From NCBI GenBank assembly GCA_964415255.1, contig CAYQAC010000001.1, positions 42,391 to 106,390 on the forward strand: 64,000 bases of DNA. Direction: 5' to 3'. The DNA comes from JAHBVY01 sp964415255. GTDB taxonomy: Bacteria > Myxococcota_A > Polyangia > Polyangiales > Polyangiaceae. Of the stretch, positions 8,371 through 16,945 are shown piece after piece (position 1 is the stretch's first letter; each line of letters begins with the position of its first letter). The notes beneath the pieces are model-generated. The model did no database searches and was not told the DNA's origin. It saw only the letters and a program-made list of their open reading frames with translations. The translations under genes and the position numbers were made by a program.

Positions 8371-9543
8371 ATGCCCAGCCTCACTGACTACATCGTGTTC
8401 AATGATCCCAAGCTCGCGAACCGGTACGCCACCAAGCGCATCCCGATGGCGACGCTCTACGAGGCGTACTTCGACGGGGACATCGACATCCCCGGGGATC
8501 TCGACACGTTCCTGCGCAACCGCAACCTGTTCGTCAACTACTCGCTCACGCCGCGCCACTTCAAGTGGGCGCTGACCAACTTCGTGCCCGAGGTGGCCAT
8601 CCACTCACGTGAGCAAGATCGCCGTATCGTCAGGGAGCATTACGACCGTGGGAACGACTTCTTCGGCTGGTTCCTCGGCGAGCGCATGGTCTACACCTCC
8701 GGCTTCTTCCAGAACCCGGCTGAGGAGACCTGCGAGCAGGCGCAGGACAACAAGATGAACCTCGTCGCGCAGAAGCTGCAGCTGAAGCCGGGCGAGCGCC
8801 TGCTCGACATCGGCTGCGGCTGGGGCACGCTCGCGCGCCACACCGCCAAGTATTACGGCACGGACTCCACGGGCGTCACCCTCGCAGAGCGCCAGACGGA
8901 GTTCGGCAATCAGCGCATTCAGGACTGGGGCCTCGAGAAGCAGGCGCGCATCCTGTGCAAGGACTACCGCGAGATCCCCAAGCAGAAGTTCGACAAGATC
9001 GTCAGCCTGGAGATGGTGGAGCACGTCGGCGTGAAGAACCTGGTCTCCTTCTATGAGCAGGTGCGCGACTTGCTCACGGACGATGGCCTGTTCTTGCTCC
9101 AGTGGACGGGCCTGCGTCGTGGCCTGCGCCCGGAGGACCTCATCTGGGGCCTCTTCATGAACAAGTACATCTTCCCCGGCGCGGACGCGAGCCTGTGCCC
9201 CTCACCCATGCTGAAGGCAATGGAGAAGGCCGGCTGGGAGACGCACAGCGTGGAGAACATCACGATCCACTACTCGTGGACCATCAAGAAGTGGCACGAG
9301 AACTGGCTCAGCAACCGGGAGGCGGTCATCGCGGCTTACGGTGAGCGCTGGTTCCGCATCTGGCACTTCTTCCTCGCGTGGTCCGTCATCATCGCGGAGC
9401 AGGGCAACGCCGCCTGCTTCCAGGTGGTGCTGAACAAGAACCTCGACCATTACGATCGCACCCGCTGGGTGAAGTCGAAGGCCACCGTCCTCGGGACCCG
9501 CGCGGAGAGCTTCGCGGCCCCCACCGCGCAGGCCGCAGAGTAG
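8371..9543 (+). CDS. Cyclopropane-fatty-acyl-phospholipid synthase family methyltransferase
   Basis: SAM-dependent methyltransferase of the Cfa/mycolic-acid cyclopropane synthase family, 390 aa. Such enzymes methylate or cyclopropanate unsaturated acyl chains of membrane phospholipids. The SAM site LDIGCGWGTLARH lies near 145-157. The upstream block HYDRGNDFFGWFLGERMVYTSG and the C-terminal IHYSWTIKKWHENW are characteristic. ATG 8371 is chosen over TTG 8311 because an AAGG ribosome-binding site precedes it and conserved sequence starts there. It is followed by a good hairpin and stands alone. Which lipid modification it makes cannot be told. Confidence 0.92.
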   Translation: MPSLTDYIVFNDPKLANRYATKRIPMATLYEAYFDGDIDIPGDLDTFLRNRNLFVNYSLTPRHFKWALTNFVPEVAIHSREQDRRIVREHYDRGNDFFGWFLGERMVYTSGFFQNPAEETCEQAQDNKMNLVAQKLQLKPGERLLDIGCGWGTLARHTAKYYGTDSTGVTLAERQTEFGNQRIQDWGLEKQARILCKDYREIPKQKFDKIVSLEMVEHVGVKNLVSFYEQVRDLLTDDGLFLLQWTGLRRGLRPEDLIWGLFMNKYIFPGADASLCPSPMLKAMEKAGWETHSVENITIHYSWTIKKWHENWLSNREAVIAAYGERWFRIWHFFLAWSVIIAEQGNAACFQVVLNKNLDHYDRTRWVKSKATVLGTRAESFAAPTAQAAE

Positions 9544-9562
9544 TCAGCCTACCGTAATAGTC

Positions 9563-9589
9563 GGGTTTGGGGGTTGGGCACCTCGCTAC
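9563..9589 (+). repeat. Dispersed G-run element (GGGTTTGGGGGTTGGGCACC...)
   Basis: An intergenic copy of the family with consensus (T)n(G)nTTGGGCACC[G/T]CGCTA, lying 20 bp after the methyltransferase stop codon. Other copies are listed in findings. Confidence 0.75.
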
Positions 9590-9590
9590 A

Positions 9591-9625
9591 GGGCACCTGA
9601 AAGGGCGCCTCACCCCCAGGTGCCC
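9591..9625 (+). terminator. Hairpin downstream of the Cfa-like gene
   Basis: A perfect 9-bp inverted repeat, GGGCACCTG and CAGGTGCCC, flanks a 17-nt loop 48 bp after the stop codon. A T-run is lacking, so it may be a factor-dependent or stem-only terminator. Confidence 0.5.
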
Positions 9626-9717
9626 CCCCTCCCCCTCAAAAAGCCCACCGCAGCGAACAGCAGCCAAACGTCACGCGTTTTCCCTGCTCAGCTAAGCCGT
9701 GCTAGGGCAGACCAAGC

Positions 9718-10578
9718 GTGGGAAAGACCAGCAAACTACGGGTGGAGGTCCCTGACCCCAAGGCAGATCAGCCGCGTCTGGCGCGAGTCGGCGTCTTCGC
9801 GGCGGTGGGCTTCGGCGTGGGCCTCTTGCTGCCCGCCGTGCTCGGCAAGCAGTTCGTCCCCGAGCCGCCGCTAGCAGAGGTCGCTGTCACCGCTGAGCCT
9901 GAGGACGCAGAGGAAGAGCTCGCCCCCGCCGCCCCGCCCAGCGAGCCGGCGGCTGACCCCAGCGCAGCGGAGGCGGACGCCCCCCCGGCGCGCCGCGTGG
10001 AGCCGGGCAAGCCGCTCGTGTTGAGCTGCAAGGACGCCGCCGGCAAGAAGGTGGATCGCTGCGACGATCCCGATCTGACGGAGCTGGTGGACGCGCGCTT
10101 CACCAGCCTCGGCAGCTGCGCCGGCACGGAGGCCGCCTCCGGCACCCTGTCGCTCGGCCTCGAGCTGGACTTCCAAGGCAAGAAGGTGGAGCGCGTCTTG
10201 CGCGGCAAGAGCACCACCATCGCGGAGGCCATGGCCACCAAGCTGTACGCCTGCGCGGAGCGTGAGTTCGCGGGCGCCACCACCCCAGAGGTGGAGGCGC
10301 AGCACCGCGGCTACACCGTGTTCTACAAGGCGCAGTTCTTCCCCTCCGGCGCCCCAGCGCCCACCGCCGCACCCGCGAACGAAGCGAGCGGCGTCGCGGT
10401 CGTCGCCTGGGACTCCGCCGTGATCCGCGATCAGCCGAACAAAGACGGCCGTCGCGTAGCGAGCATCTTGCGTGGCACCCGAGTGACGGTCACCGGCAAG
10501 AGCGACAACTGGTTCCGCATCAAGTACGACGCCTCCGGCAGCGAAGGCTGGGTCTACAAAGACGCGATCGGGATGTAG
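9718..10578 (+). CDS. Membrane-anchored protein with C-terminal bacterial SH3 domain
   Basis: Unnamed protein of 286 aa starting at GTG 9718. A transmembrane anchor (VGVFAAVGFGVGLLLPAVLG, about 24-43) is followed by an Ala/Pro/Glu-rich linker, a folded region containing CKDAAGKKVDRCDD, and an SH3b-type domain at about 225-286 (VIRDQPNKDGRRVASILRG, GWVYKDAIGM). SH3b domains commonly bind peptidoglycan or peptides in the periplasm. The next gene starts 19 bp later, suggesting one transcript. Exact role unknown. Confidence 0.8.
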   Translation: MGKTSKLRVEVPDPKADQPRLARVGVFAAVGFGVGLLLPAVLGKQFVPEPPLAEVAVTAEPEDAEEELAPAAPPSEPAADPSAAEADAPPARRVEPGKPLVLSCKDAAGKKVDRCDDPDLTELVDARFTSLGSCAGTEAASGTLSLGLELDFQGKKVERVLRGKSTTIAEAMATKLYACAEREFAGATTPEVEAQHRGYTVFYKAQFFPSGAPAPTAAPANEASGVAVVAWDSAVIRDQPNKDGRRVASILRGTRVTVTGKSDNWFRIKYDASGSEGWVYKDAIGM

Positions 10579-10597
10579 CGGGCTGAGGCGCTCTAAC

Positions 10598-11002
10598 ATG
10601 GCAGCCCATCGAACCAAGAAGCCTCGCCGTAGCGCGCCCGGCGACGAGCCAGCGAAGCGCGACGTGGTGATCGTCACCGGGCCCGCGGACGGCGGCGGCG
10701 TGCGGGTGCTGCGCGCGAAGGAGCAGTCCATCTCGGTGGGCACCCTGGCGCCGCTCACCGAGGGCAAGCCCATCCACGGGGAGGTGGTGCGGCTCAAGCC
10801 GCGGGAGCAGCTCCCCGGCGTGTACGACGTCACCACCGAGCTGCCCGCGGCTGACGCACCGAAGGCCGACGCACCGAAGGCTGATGCACCAGCGCCTGAG
10901 CCCGCGGCGCCGAGCCGCGCGGGCCCCGCCCAGGTCGCCAGCGACACCTATCGCGCCGGCTGGGACCGCATCTACAAGCGCTCCCGCGCGCTCCCCAATT
11001 GA
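10598..11002 (+). CDS. Small hypothetical protein with ADAPK repeats
   Basis: 134 aa, with no recognised family. A basic N-terminus is followed by a folded-looking segment (DVVIVTGPADGGGVRVLRAKE, LKPREQLPGVYDV), an acidic tail with repeated ADAPK units, and a conserved-looking end YRAGWDRIYKRSRALPN. It lies 19 bp after the SH3 protein and is probably co-transcribed with it. No signal peptide or membrane segment. The last codon and stop belong to the first copy of a 52-bp tandem duplication. Confidence 0.7.
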   Translation: MAAHRTKKPRRSAPGDEPAKRDVVIVTGPADGGGVRVLRAKEQSISVGTLAPLTEGKPIHGEVVRLKPREQLPGVYDVTTELPAADAPKADAPKADAPAPEPAAPSRAGPAQVASDTYRAGWDRIYKRSRALPN

Positions 11003-11100
11003 TCGTACGTCTACCTGACGCTGCGCTCAGTGACCCGCGAGGATGTCAAATTGATCGTACGTCTACCTGACGCTGCGCTCAGTGACCCGCGAGGATGTCA
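10997..11100 (+). repeat. Exact 52-bp tandem duplication starting at a stop codon
   Basis: Bases 10997-11048 and 11049-11100 are identical. The first copy contains the stop codon of the small upstream gene, and the second lies wholly in the spacer before the convergent DUF4340 gene. Exact identity suggests a recent event or an assembly error. Confidence 0.9.
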
Positions 11101-11115
11101 GCGGGTGGGTGGGAG

Positions 11116-13341
11116 CTACAGCGCGTCTAAAATCGGCTGCAGGCGCCCGCGGGACACCGCGAACGTCGCCTGCGTGCCCTCACGGCGCGCGTAGTAGATC
11201 GCCGCGCCGCGGAAGGTGTCCCCCGCGCCGAAGCGCAGCCGAAGCGGCGTGCTGCGCTCCCCGCGCGCCGGGAGCCGCTCCACGTCCACGCTGAGCAGCG
11301 GCTTGCCGAAGCCCTCCTCAGGCCGCGCTGCGCCGACACGCACCGCGCCCTCCGACGCGAGCACCGCGAGCTGCTCCACGATCAGCGCCGCGCGGCTCGC
11401 ATCGAGCTCCCCTTGCTCCACCGTGAAGCGCTCACCGTCGCGCCGCAGCACCCAGCGCTGCTCACCGCGCCGAAGCTCGATGCGCTCCACCTCCTTCGGC
11501 TCAATCATGAGCAGCGAGCGATCGACGAGCCACGACTCAATGCTCAGCCCCGCGGCGCGCGGCACCACGAACACCCCCCGCTCACTGGTCAGCCGCCCGT
11601 AGAACCCGCCCGGCGCCGGCCCCCCTAAGATGAGCCCGAGCTTGCGCGGCGCGGCCTTCGGATCATTCGAGCTGAGCTCCACGCTCACCCGGGTGCTCCC
11701 CGCCGCGAGGCCGAAGCTCCCATCGTCTTCATCGCTCACCCAGCGCTCGGCGCGCAAGGACGCGAGGTGCTCCACCAGCTCGGTCACCAGCCCAGCGTCG
11801 TGGCCGAGCCCTGGCGGCTTCACCAACGAGAAGGCGCCGTCCTCCTCCACCACCAGCTCCTGAGCGCCGCGCGGCCCCTCAACGATGACGCGGTGAAGCT
11901 CACGGCGATCAAAACTCATCACCTCGCGCGCGCGCACCAGGGTGGCGTCCGGCGTCAGCAGCCGCGCGCCCTCACGCCCAAGCTTCAGCACCGCGTCATC
12001 CGCCAGCCGCTGCACGTACACCGCGCCATCTTCGTGAGGTGCGCTGACCTTCACCTCCTGCGTGATCAAGCTCGCCTCCCGCCCCAAGACCCGCAAGGTC
12101 ACGCTGCCCGGCGCGGGCGCGAGCCCCAGCGCCGCGAGCGCCGGCGCCTCCACCAGCTCGCCGCGGAGATCGCGCAGCTCCTCAAGCCGCTGGTTGCCCG
12201 CCGCGCCGTCCACCAGCCCCTCCTCAGGCGCCCGCATCAGGAAGCCCGTCTCGCGGCGCTCAAGCTCCAGGCGGCGGCTCCCTGCCTTCACCACCAGCCC
12301 CTCCACCTCATCCGGCGAGAAGTCGAACACGAGGCGATCGATCAGATCAGCCGCTGGCGTCCCCAGCCCCTCGAGCACGCTGGTCGGCACGCAGCCAGCC
12401 AGGCTGTCTGGCTCACGCCGCAGCGCGACGGTGCCAGGGGCGCCACCGGGGCACTCCCCGCCCACCTCGAGCAGCGCCACCGCGCTGCCCTCCTTCTTCG
12501 GCACCATGCGGATCCGCACCGTCTCAGCGGCGGCGAGCGCCGCCTCCGCATCTTTTACCTCAAGGAAACTCTCGGCGTTGAGATCCGCGAGCTGGCTCAG
12601 CACGTGATCCAGGCTCTTGCGGTTCACCCGCGGCCCGCCACCCTCAAGGCGCCAGCCCTCCCAGGCGCGCTCACCGCTCGGCCGCACCAAGGTGCGGGTG
12701 CCGCCGCGCCCTGTGAGCTCCAGCGTCTTCAAGGCGACGGACACGTAAGGCACCAAATCGCGCCCGCGGAAGTGCGAGGCGTCGCGGTCCAGCTGGGTGA
12801 CCAAGGTGGACGAGATCAACACCACGCCCGGCGCCGGCGCGCCGCGCCCGGCGATCTCCAGGTAGACGCTGCCCGCCGGGCTCACCGCCGGGCCCCCGAG
12901 GCTGAGCTGATACTCAACTTCCCCCATGGAAACCTTCAGCGTGAGCCGCGGCGCCGTGAGCCCGAACGCCGCGCGATCCACGTCCTCTTCCGGGACGCGC
13001 CGGATGATGTCGGCGAAGCCCAGGGTGTTGACGTAATCGTCCACCTCGGCGTCGTCCGCCTGCTCCTGATACGGCGCCTCGAAGTGCCAGCGCGCGAGCC
13101 CGGAGTCTTCAGGCTTCGAGCGCACTAGGATGGTGTGCTCCTTCGCGCCGGAGGCCTCCGTGCGCATGAACTCAAGGCGCGTCACCTCGGGCTCGCGGAA
13201 CGCCTCAAGCACGTGCCCCTCACGGTCACGGCGCTCACCGGTGGTGACGCTCTCCCGCGTGAGCACCAGGGTGGCCACCAGGCCCAGCGCGACCACCGCC
13301 AGCGCGAGGTTCGTGCCGTGCCGCCGGAGCAAGCTCGCCAT
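11116..13341 (-). CDS. DUF4340 domain protein, partner of a GldG-like ABC system
   Basis: 741 aa starting at ATG 13341, whose ATGA overlaps the stop codon of the upstream GldG-like gene; the longer open frame to 13545 is ignored for this reason. An N-terminal membrane anchor (NLALAVVALGLVATLVL) is followed by a large extracytoplasmic part made of repeated DUF4340-type units, with segments such as FGLTAPRLTLKV, FGLAAGSTRVSVEL and VYVQRLADDAVLKL. In many bacteria, DUF4340 proteins are encoded directly after GldA/GldF/GldG-type ABC genes, as here. The molecular role of the complex is unknown; in Bacteroidetes, Gld proteins serve gliding, but that cannot be carried over. Confidence 0.85.
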   Translation of the reverse strand: MASLLRRHGTNLALAVVALGLVATLVLTRESVTTGERRDREGHVLEAFREPEVTRLEFMRTEASGAKEHTILVRSKPEDSGLARWHFEAPYQEQADDAEVDDYVNTLGFADIIRRVPEEDVDRAAFGLTAPRLTLKVSMGEVEYQLSLGGPAVSPAGSVYLEIAGRGAPAPGVVLISSTLVTQLDRDASHFRGRDLVPYVSVALKTLELTGRGGTRTLVRPSGERAWEGWRLEGGGPRVNRKSLDHVLSQLADLNAESFLEVKDAEAALAAAETVRIRMVPKKEGSAVALLEVGGECPGGAPGTVALRREPDSLAGCVPTSVLEGLGTPAADLIDRLVFDFSPDEVEGLVVKAGSRRLELERRETGFLMRAPEEGLVDGAAGNQRLEELRDLRGELVEAPALAALGLAPAPGSVTLRVLGREASLITQEVKVSAPHEDGAVYVQRLADDAVLKLGREGARLLTPDATLVRAREVMSFDRRELHRVIVEGPRGAQELVVEEDGAFSLVKPPGLGHDAGLVTELVEHLASLRAERWVSDEDDGSFGLAAGSTRVSVELSSNDPKAAPRKLGLILGGPAPGGFYGRLTSERGVFVVPRAAGLSIESWLVDRSLLMIEPKEVERIELRRGEQRWVLRRDGERFTVEQGELDASRAALIVEQLAVLASEGAVRVGAARPEEGFGKPLLSVDVERLPARGERSTPLRLRFGAGDTFRGAAIYYARREGTQATFAVSRGRLQPILDAL

Positions 13342-15143
13342 CAGTCGTCCTCTCGGCGCCGTGAGCGGCGCTCGGTGCTGCGGCGCCGGTACATCACGAA
13401 GCCGCCGAGCAGCAGCGCCGCGAGCGGCATGTAGAGCAGCACGTAATAGGCCACGTCGCGCTGCGACTCTTCGGTGAGGTTGAGCCCAATGTCGTGAGAC
13501 TGCTTCTCTGGGACGTCCACCAGCGGCGGGCGCGACGCGAGCCACGACAGGGCGCTCGTGACGAAGGCCGCGTTCGGCGCCAGCCCCGCCGCGCGCCAGT
13601 TATCGTTCAGCGCCACGCTGCCGGTGCCCACCACCACCATGCGTGGCCCGCGTGACTTACCAGCCAGCTTATCGTCAGGCTCCTTACCTTCTATAGGAGG
13701 TAGCTCGCTCGCCAGCGCCACCGGGAGCGGGCCGCTCAGTGAGTCGCTCACCTTGCTCGGCGGCTCACCGGCGGAGAGGAACGCGCGGACGTCCCCCAGC
13801 GTGAAGGCGGTGTCGCTGGTGGTGGCGAGCAGCGTCGCGCGGCTGTCCGGGGTGCGCCCCAGAGACTGCGCCACCTTCACCACCAGGGGCTGCGTGGTGT
13901 CATCCCGGCGCGAGAACAGGCCGAGCGTTATCTCGTGGTTCACCGGCGACACCAAGAACACCTCACCGGTGCTCGTCAGCTTCAGCTTGGGGGAGCTCTC
14001 AATCAAGAGGTTGTCCCCCAGGGTGATCCCCGCCTTAGCCGCCAGCGGACCGAGGCCCGAGGGGATGATGCGCGGCTCGCCGTCCGCGAGCACTGGGTTG
14101 AGCAAGAGCAAGAGGTTGCCGCCCGCCTCAAACCAGCGCGTGAGCCCCGCCACCAAGGCAGCCGGCATGACCACCTGCGGCGCCAGCACCAGCACCCGGC
14201 AGCCCTGCAGCTCACGCTGCCAATCAGGGCTCTCGAGATCGATCCCCGACGACTCGTAGTTGTTCTGGCGCATGCGAAACTTCAGCTCCGCCATGCCGTC
14301 CCCCGCGCCCGAGTCGATGCTCGGCTCACCGTGCCCCTGGCTGAAGCACACCTGGGTGACCTCGCTCGTCAGCACGTTGCGGATCCCCACGGTGAGCGCC
14401 TGCTCAAGCTTCGGCTTCGCCGCGCCGCTCTCCGGGTCGATGCCCACCATGTCGTCCAGCGTGAGGTAAAAGCGCTGCTTACCCCGCGCGATCACGACGG
14501 CCGTCTCCGACACCACGCGGCCATCCTCGGTGGCCATGGGGTTGATGCCGTACTCCTTCTGCAGCGCGAGGAACTCCGCCGGGCTCTGATCTGGATCCAC
14601 GTAGCGCGCCTTGAGCTGCCGCGTCTCCGCGCCGTACGCGCCGAGCATGTGCTCCACGCTCACCCGCATGTTGTCGCTGCGCGGCAGGAACACCACGACG
14701 TCGATCGGCGAATCTAGCTCACGCAGCGTCATGAGCGTGGGCTCGCTCAGCGTGTAGAGCCCCGCCGAGGTGACGTCCCAGCGCTTGTAAAAGCGGCTGA
14801 CGAGCACGTTGAGGCTCACCGCGATCAGCGCCGCCGAGAGCACCCCCACCGCCATCGAGGCGTGCGCACTCCGTCTTCCATTGCTCGTTTTTTGGGGGTT
14901 GGGCACCTCGCCATCGCGCGCCGTACTGGCCTCCTTGCTCCGCTTCCCGCCGCGCGCGCTGTCATCAGCCTTGCTGACTTTGGGCGCCTTGGCGCCCTTC
15001 GCGTCCTTGGGTGCGCTAGCGTCAGCCTTGCTGACTTTCGGCGACTTCGCGTCCTCGGGCGCGCTGGCGTCAGCTTTGCTGACTTGCTCCGCCTTCGAGC
15101 CCTTGCTGCCCTTGGCTGGCTTCCCGCGATCCTTAGCGGCCAT
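13341..15143 (-). CDS. GldG-like ABC transporter auxiliary protein with repetitive N-terminus
   Basis: 600 aa starting at ATG 15143 (ATGA overlap with the upstream permease gene). Residues 1-90 form a lysine-rich cytoplasmic tail with repeats of the type KVSKADASAP. A transmembrane helix near 97-115 (VGVLSAALIAVSLNVLV), the GldG-type extracytoplasmic domain (YTLSEPTLMTLRELDSPIDV, VCFSQGHGEPSID, LVLAPQVVMPAALV) and a C-terminal helix (YYVLLYMPLAALLLGGFVMY) followed by basic residues complete it. It probably forms the transporter with the two upstream genes. The tail is unusual: its DNA carries three GTCAG...CTGAC hairpin units and a copy of the G-run element (14886-14910, coding EVPNPQKT), so it seems to have grown by repeat insertion. 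Confidence 0.85.
   Translation of the reverse strand: MAAKDRGKPAKGSKGSKAEQVSKADASAPEDAKSPKVSKADASAPKDAKGAKAPKVSKADDSARGGKRSKEASTARDGEVPNPQKTSNGRRSAHASMAVGVLSAALIAVSLNVLVSRFYKRWDVTSAGLYTLSEPTLMTLRELDSPIDVVVFLPRSDNMRVSVEHMLGAYGAETRQLKARYVDPDQSPAEFLALQKEYGINPMATEDGRVVSETAVVIARGKQRFYLTLDDMVGIDPESGAAKPKLEQALTVGIRNVLTSEVTQVCFSQGHGEPSIDSGAGDGMAELKFRMRQNNYESSGIDLESPDWQRELQGCRVLVLAPQVVMPAALVAGLTRWFEAGGNLLLLLNPVLADGEPRIIPSGLGPLAAKAGITLGDNLLIESSPKLKLTSTGEVFLVSPVNHEITLGLFSRRDDTTQPLVVKVAQSLGRTPDSRATLLATTSDTAFTLGDVRAFLSAGEPPSKVSDSLSGPLPVALASELPPIEGKEPDDKLAGKSRGPRMVVVGTGSVALNDNWRAAGLAPNAAFVTSALSWLASRPPLVDVPEKQSHDIGLNLTEESQRDVAYYVLLYMPLAALLLGGFVMYRRRSTERRSRRREDD
14886..14910 (+). repeat. G-run element inside the GldG-like coding sequence
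   Basis: CGTTTTTTGGGGGTTGGGCACCTCG matches the intergenic element at 9563 almost base for base but lies within codons for GEVPNPQKT in the low-complexity tail. Confidence 0.7.
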
Positions 15144-15889
15144 CAGTCGAGCCTCCAGGAGTCCACCACCCGCGCGGTGAGGAACAGCGGCAGCACCACC
15201 AAGCTCAGATCGAACACCAAGCGACGCGCGTCGATGATGCCCTTGGAGAAGTCCACCAGTTGACTGAACACCGACACGTGAGCGCAGGCGTCGCGGAGCG
15301 GCCCTGGCTCAAACACGTACTCGCCGATCCCCAAGATGAAGAGCCCGAAGATGAAGAGCAGCGAGAGGATGAGCGCGATGAGCTGGCTCTTCGACACCGC
15401 GCTCATCAGCATCCCAAGCGCCAGGTACCCGGCGCCGATCCCAAACAGCCCCAGGTAGCTGGCGCCCACGATGGGCCAATCCACCGTCCCCGTCTTGCGC
15501 AGGATGATGACGTAAAGGAGCGTCGGCGCCCACATCAGCACGTAGGTGGTGAGCGTGGCTAGGTACTTCCCGATCACCACGCCCCAGGCGGAGACGGGCG
15601 CCGTGAGCAGCGCCTCAATGGTGCCGGAGCGGCGCTCCTCAGCGAACAGCCGCATGGTGAGCGCCGGGCATAAAATGATGAGCGACATCGGGATGAAGAT
15701 GGACTGCCCGAAGTAGGCCGCCACCGGGCCGTAGTCCATGCTGGCGCCGCTGAAGTTCGCGAAGTGCTGCACCATCAGGTAGAAGCTCACGCCCTGAATC
15801 ATCAGGAACACGAACAAAAGCACCCAAGCCAGCGGGGACACCCACAGGCTGAGCATTTCCCTACGGTAAATTGCCAGCCAGCCGCTCAC
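15143..15889 (-). CDS. ABC-2 type permease (GldF-like)
   Basis: 248 aa with about six membrane helices (for example WVLLFVFLMIQGVSFYLMV, LILSLLFIFGLFILGI) and the family's typical cytoplasmic motif PALTMRLFAEERRSGTIEALLTAPV. It is the membrane channel of a GldA/GldF/GldG-type system. GTG 15889 overlaps the stop codon of the ATPase gene (GTGA), and its own stop overlaps the GldG-like start. Substrate unknown. Confidence 0.9.
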   Translation of the reverse strand: MSGWLAIYRREMLSLWVSPLAWVLLFVFLMIQGVSFYLMVQHFANFSGASMDYGPVAAYFGQSIFIPMSLIILCPALTMRLFAEERRSGTIEALLTAPVSAWGVVIGKYLATLTTYVLMWAPTLLYVIILRKTGTVDWPIVGASYLGLFGIGAGYLALGMLMSAVSKSQLIALILSLLFIFGLFILGIGEYVFEPGPLRDACAHVSVFSQLVDFSKGIIDARRLVFDLSLVVLPLFLTARVVDSWRLD

Positions 15890-16896
15890 GGCGCCTCCCC
15901 CCGGGTGAGCTGCGCGAACACGTCCTCCAAGCTCGCGCGGTTCTTGCTGGCCTCACGCACGAACACCCCCAGCTGCACCAGCTCGATGATGATGCTCTCC
16001 AAGACCCTGTCAGCGCCCTCCGAGCCAGCGCCCTCTGCGGCCCCCTTCGAGCCAGCGCCCTCCGCAGCCCCCTTCGAGCCGCCCTCCTTCACGAACTCGA
16101 AGCGCACCCGGTAGAGCGCCGGCTCCGCGCCCGCCTCCTGCCGCAGGCTCTGGATGTCTGTGCGCCGCTTGAGCGCCGCGAGGGCGACGCCCGCTGGGTC
16201 GCGCAAGCTCAGCATGGCGCCGTCTGCCTCGCGCAGCGCGCGCAGCTCCTCAATGCTGCCCTCCGCCACCAAGCGACCCCGATCGATCACCACCGCGCGC
16301 GAGCAGGTGCTCTCCACCTCCGACAGGATGTGCGTCGAGAGCAAGATGGTGTGCTCCTCCCCCAGGCCGCGGATCAAGCGCCGCACCTCCCGGATCTGGT
16401 TCGGGTCCAGGCCGGCGGTGGGCTCATCCAAGATCAAGAGCGGCGGGCTGGCCACCAGCGCGTCCGCCAAGCCCACGCGCTGACGGTAACCCTTGGAGAG
16501 GTGCTGGATGAGTGTGTCCCGCATCTCGGTCACCACCGCGAGCTCCATCGCGCGGTCCACCGCGGCGCGGCGCTTCGCGCGCGGCACCTGCTTTATTTCC
16601 GCGCGGAATTTTAGATACTCCCCCACCCGCATCTCCGGGTAGAGCGGCGACGTCTCCGGCATGTACCCGAGCTGGCGCCGCGCCTCGATCGAGTCCGCTT
16701 GGACGTCGAAGCCGCCTATTTTCACGCTGCCCTCCGTGGGGCCGATGAAGCCGGCGAGCATCCTCAAGGTGGTGCTCTTCCCTGCGCCGTTCGGCCCCAG
16801 GAAGCCCACCACCTCGCCCTTGCCCACGTGAAACGAGAGGCCACGCACGGCGACCACGGTGCCGTAGTCCTTCGTGAGACGCTCTGCCCGTATCAT
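15886..16896 (-). CDS. ABC transporter ATP-binding protein (GldA-like)
   Basis: 336 aa from ATG 16896, preferred over the codon at 16935 because MIRAERLTKDYG begins the conserved fold. Walker A GPNGAGKST, signature LSKGYRQRVGLADAL, Walker B LLILDEPTAGLDP and the H-loop STHIL are all intact. A C-terminal extension holds two in-frame 27-bp repeats (GSKGAAEGA units, 16021-16074). First gene of a tightly overlapping operon with permease, GldG-like and DUF4340 proteins. Confidence 0.93.
   Translation of the reverse strand: MIRAERLTKDYGTVVAVRGLSFHVGKGEVVGFLGPNGAGKSTTLRMLAGFIGPTEGSVKIGGFDVQADSIEARRQLGYMPETSPLYPEMRVGEYLKFRAEIKQVPRAKRRAAVDRAMELAVVTEMRDTLIQHLSKGYRQRVGLADALVASPPLLILDEPTAGLDPNQIREVRRLIRGLGEEHTILLSTHILSEVESTCSRAVVIDRGRLVAEGSIEELRALREADGAMLSLRDPAGVALAALKRRTDIQSLRQEAGAEPALYRVRFEFVKEGGSKGAAEGAGSKGAAEGAGSEGADRVLESIIIELVQLGVFVREASKNRASLEDVFAQLTRGEAP
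16596..16609. repeat. AT-armed palindrome, one-mismatch copy
   Basis: TTTCCGCGCGGAAT within the ABC ATPase gene; its flanks extend the AT-rich arms on both sides (TTTA and TTTTAGATA). Confidence 0.6.
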
Positions 16897-16945
16897 CTGG
16901 CCCCGGCCATAGCATGAGCCCCCGCGCCCACACAAAGGGAGGCGC

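Noticed and set aside
11767..13128. 453-codon plus-strand ORF opposite the DUF4340 gene
   Set aside because: High-GC antisense shadow with no motif; composition rich in Arg, His and Gln.
15886..16896. Assigning the ABC operon to gliding motility
   Set aside because: Gld names reflect homology only; no motility gene is present in the window.
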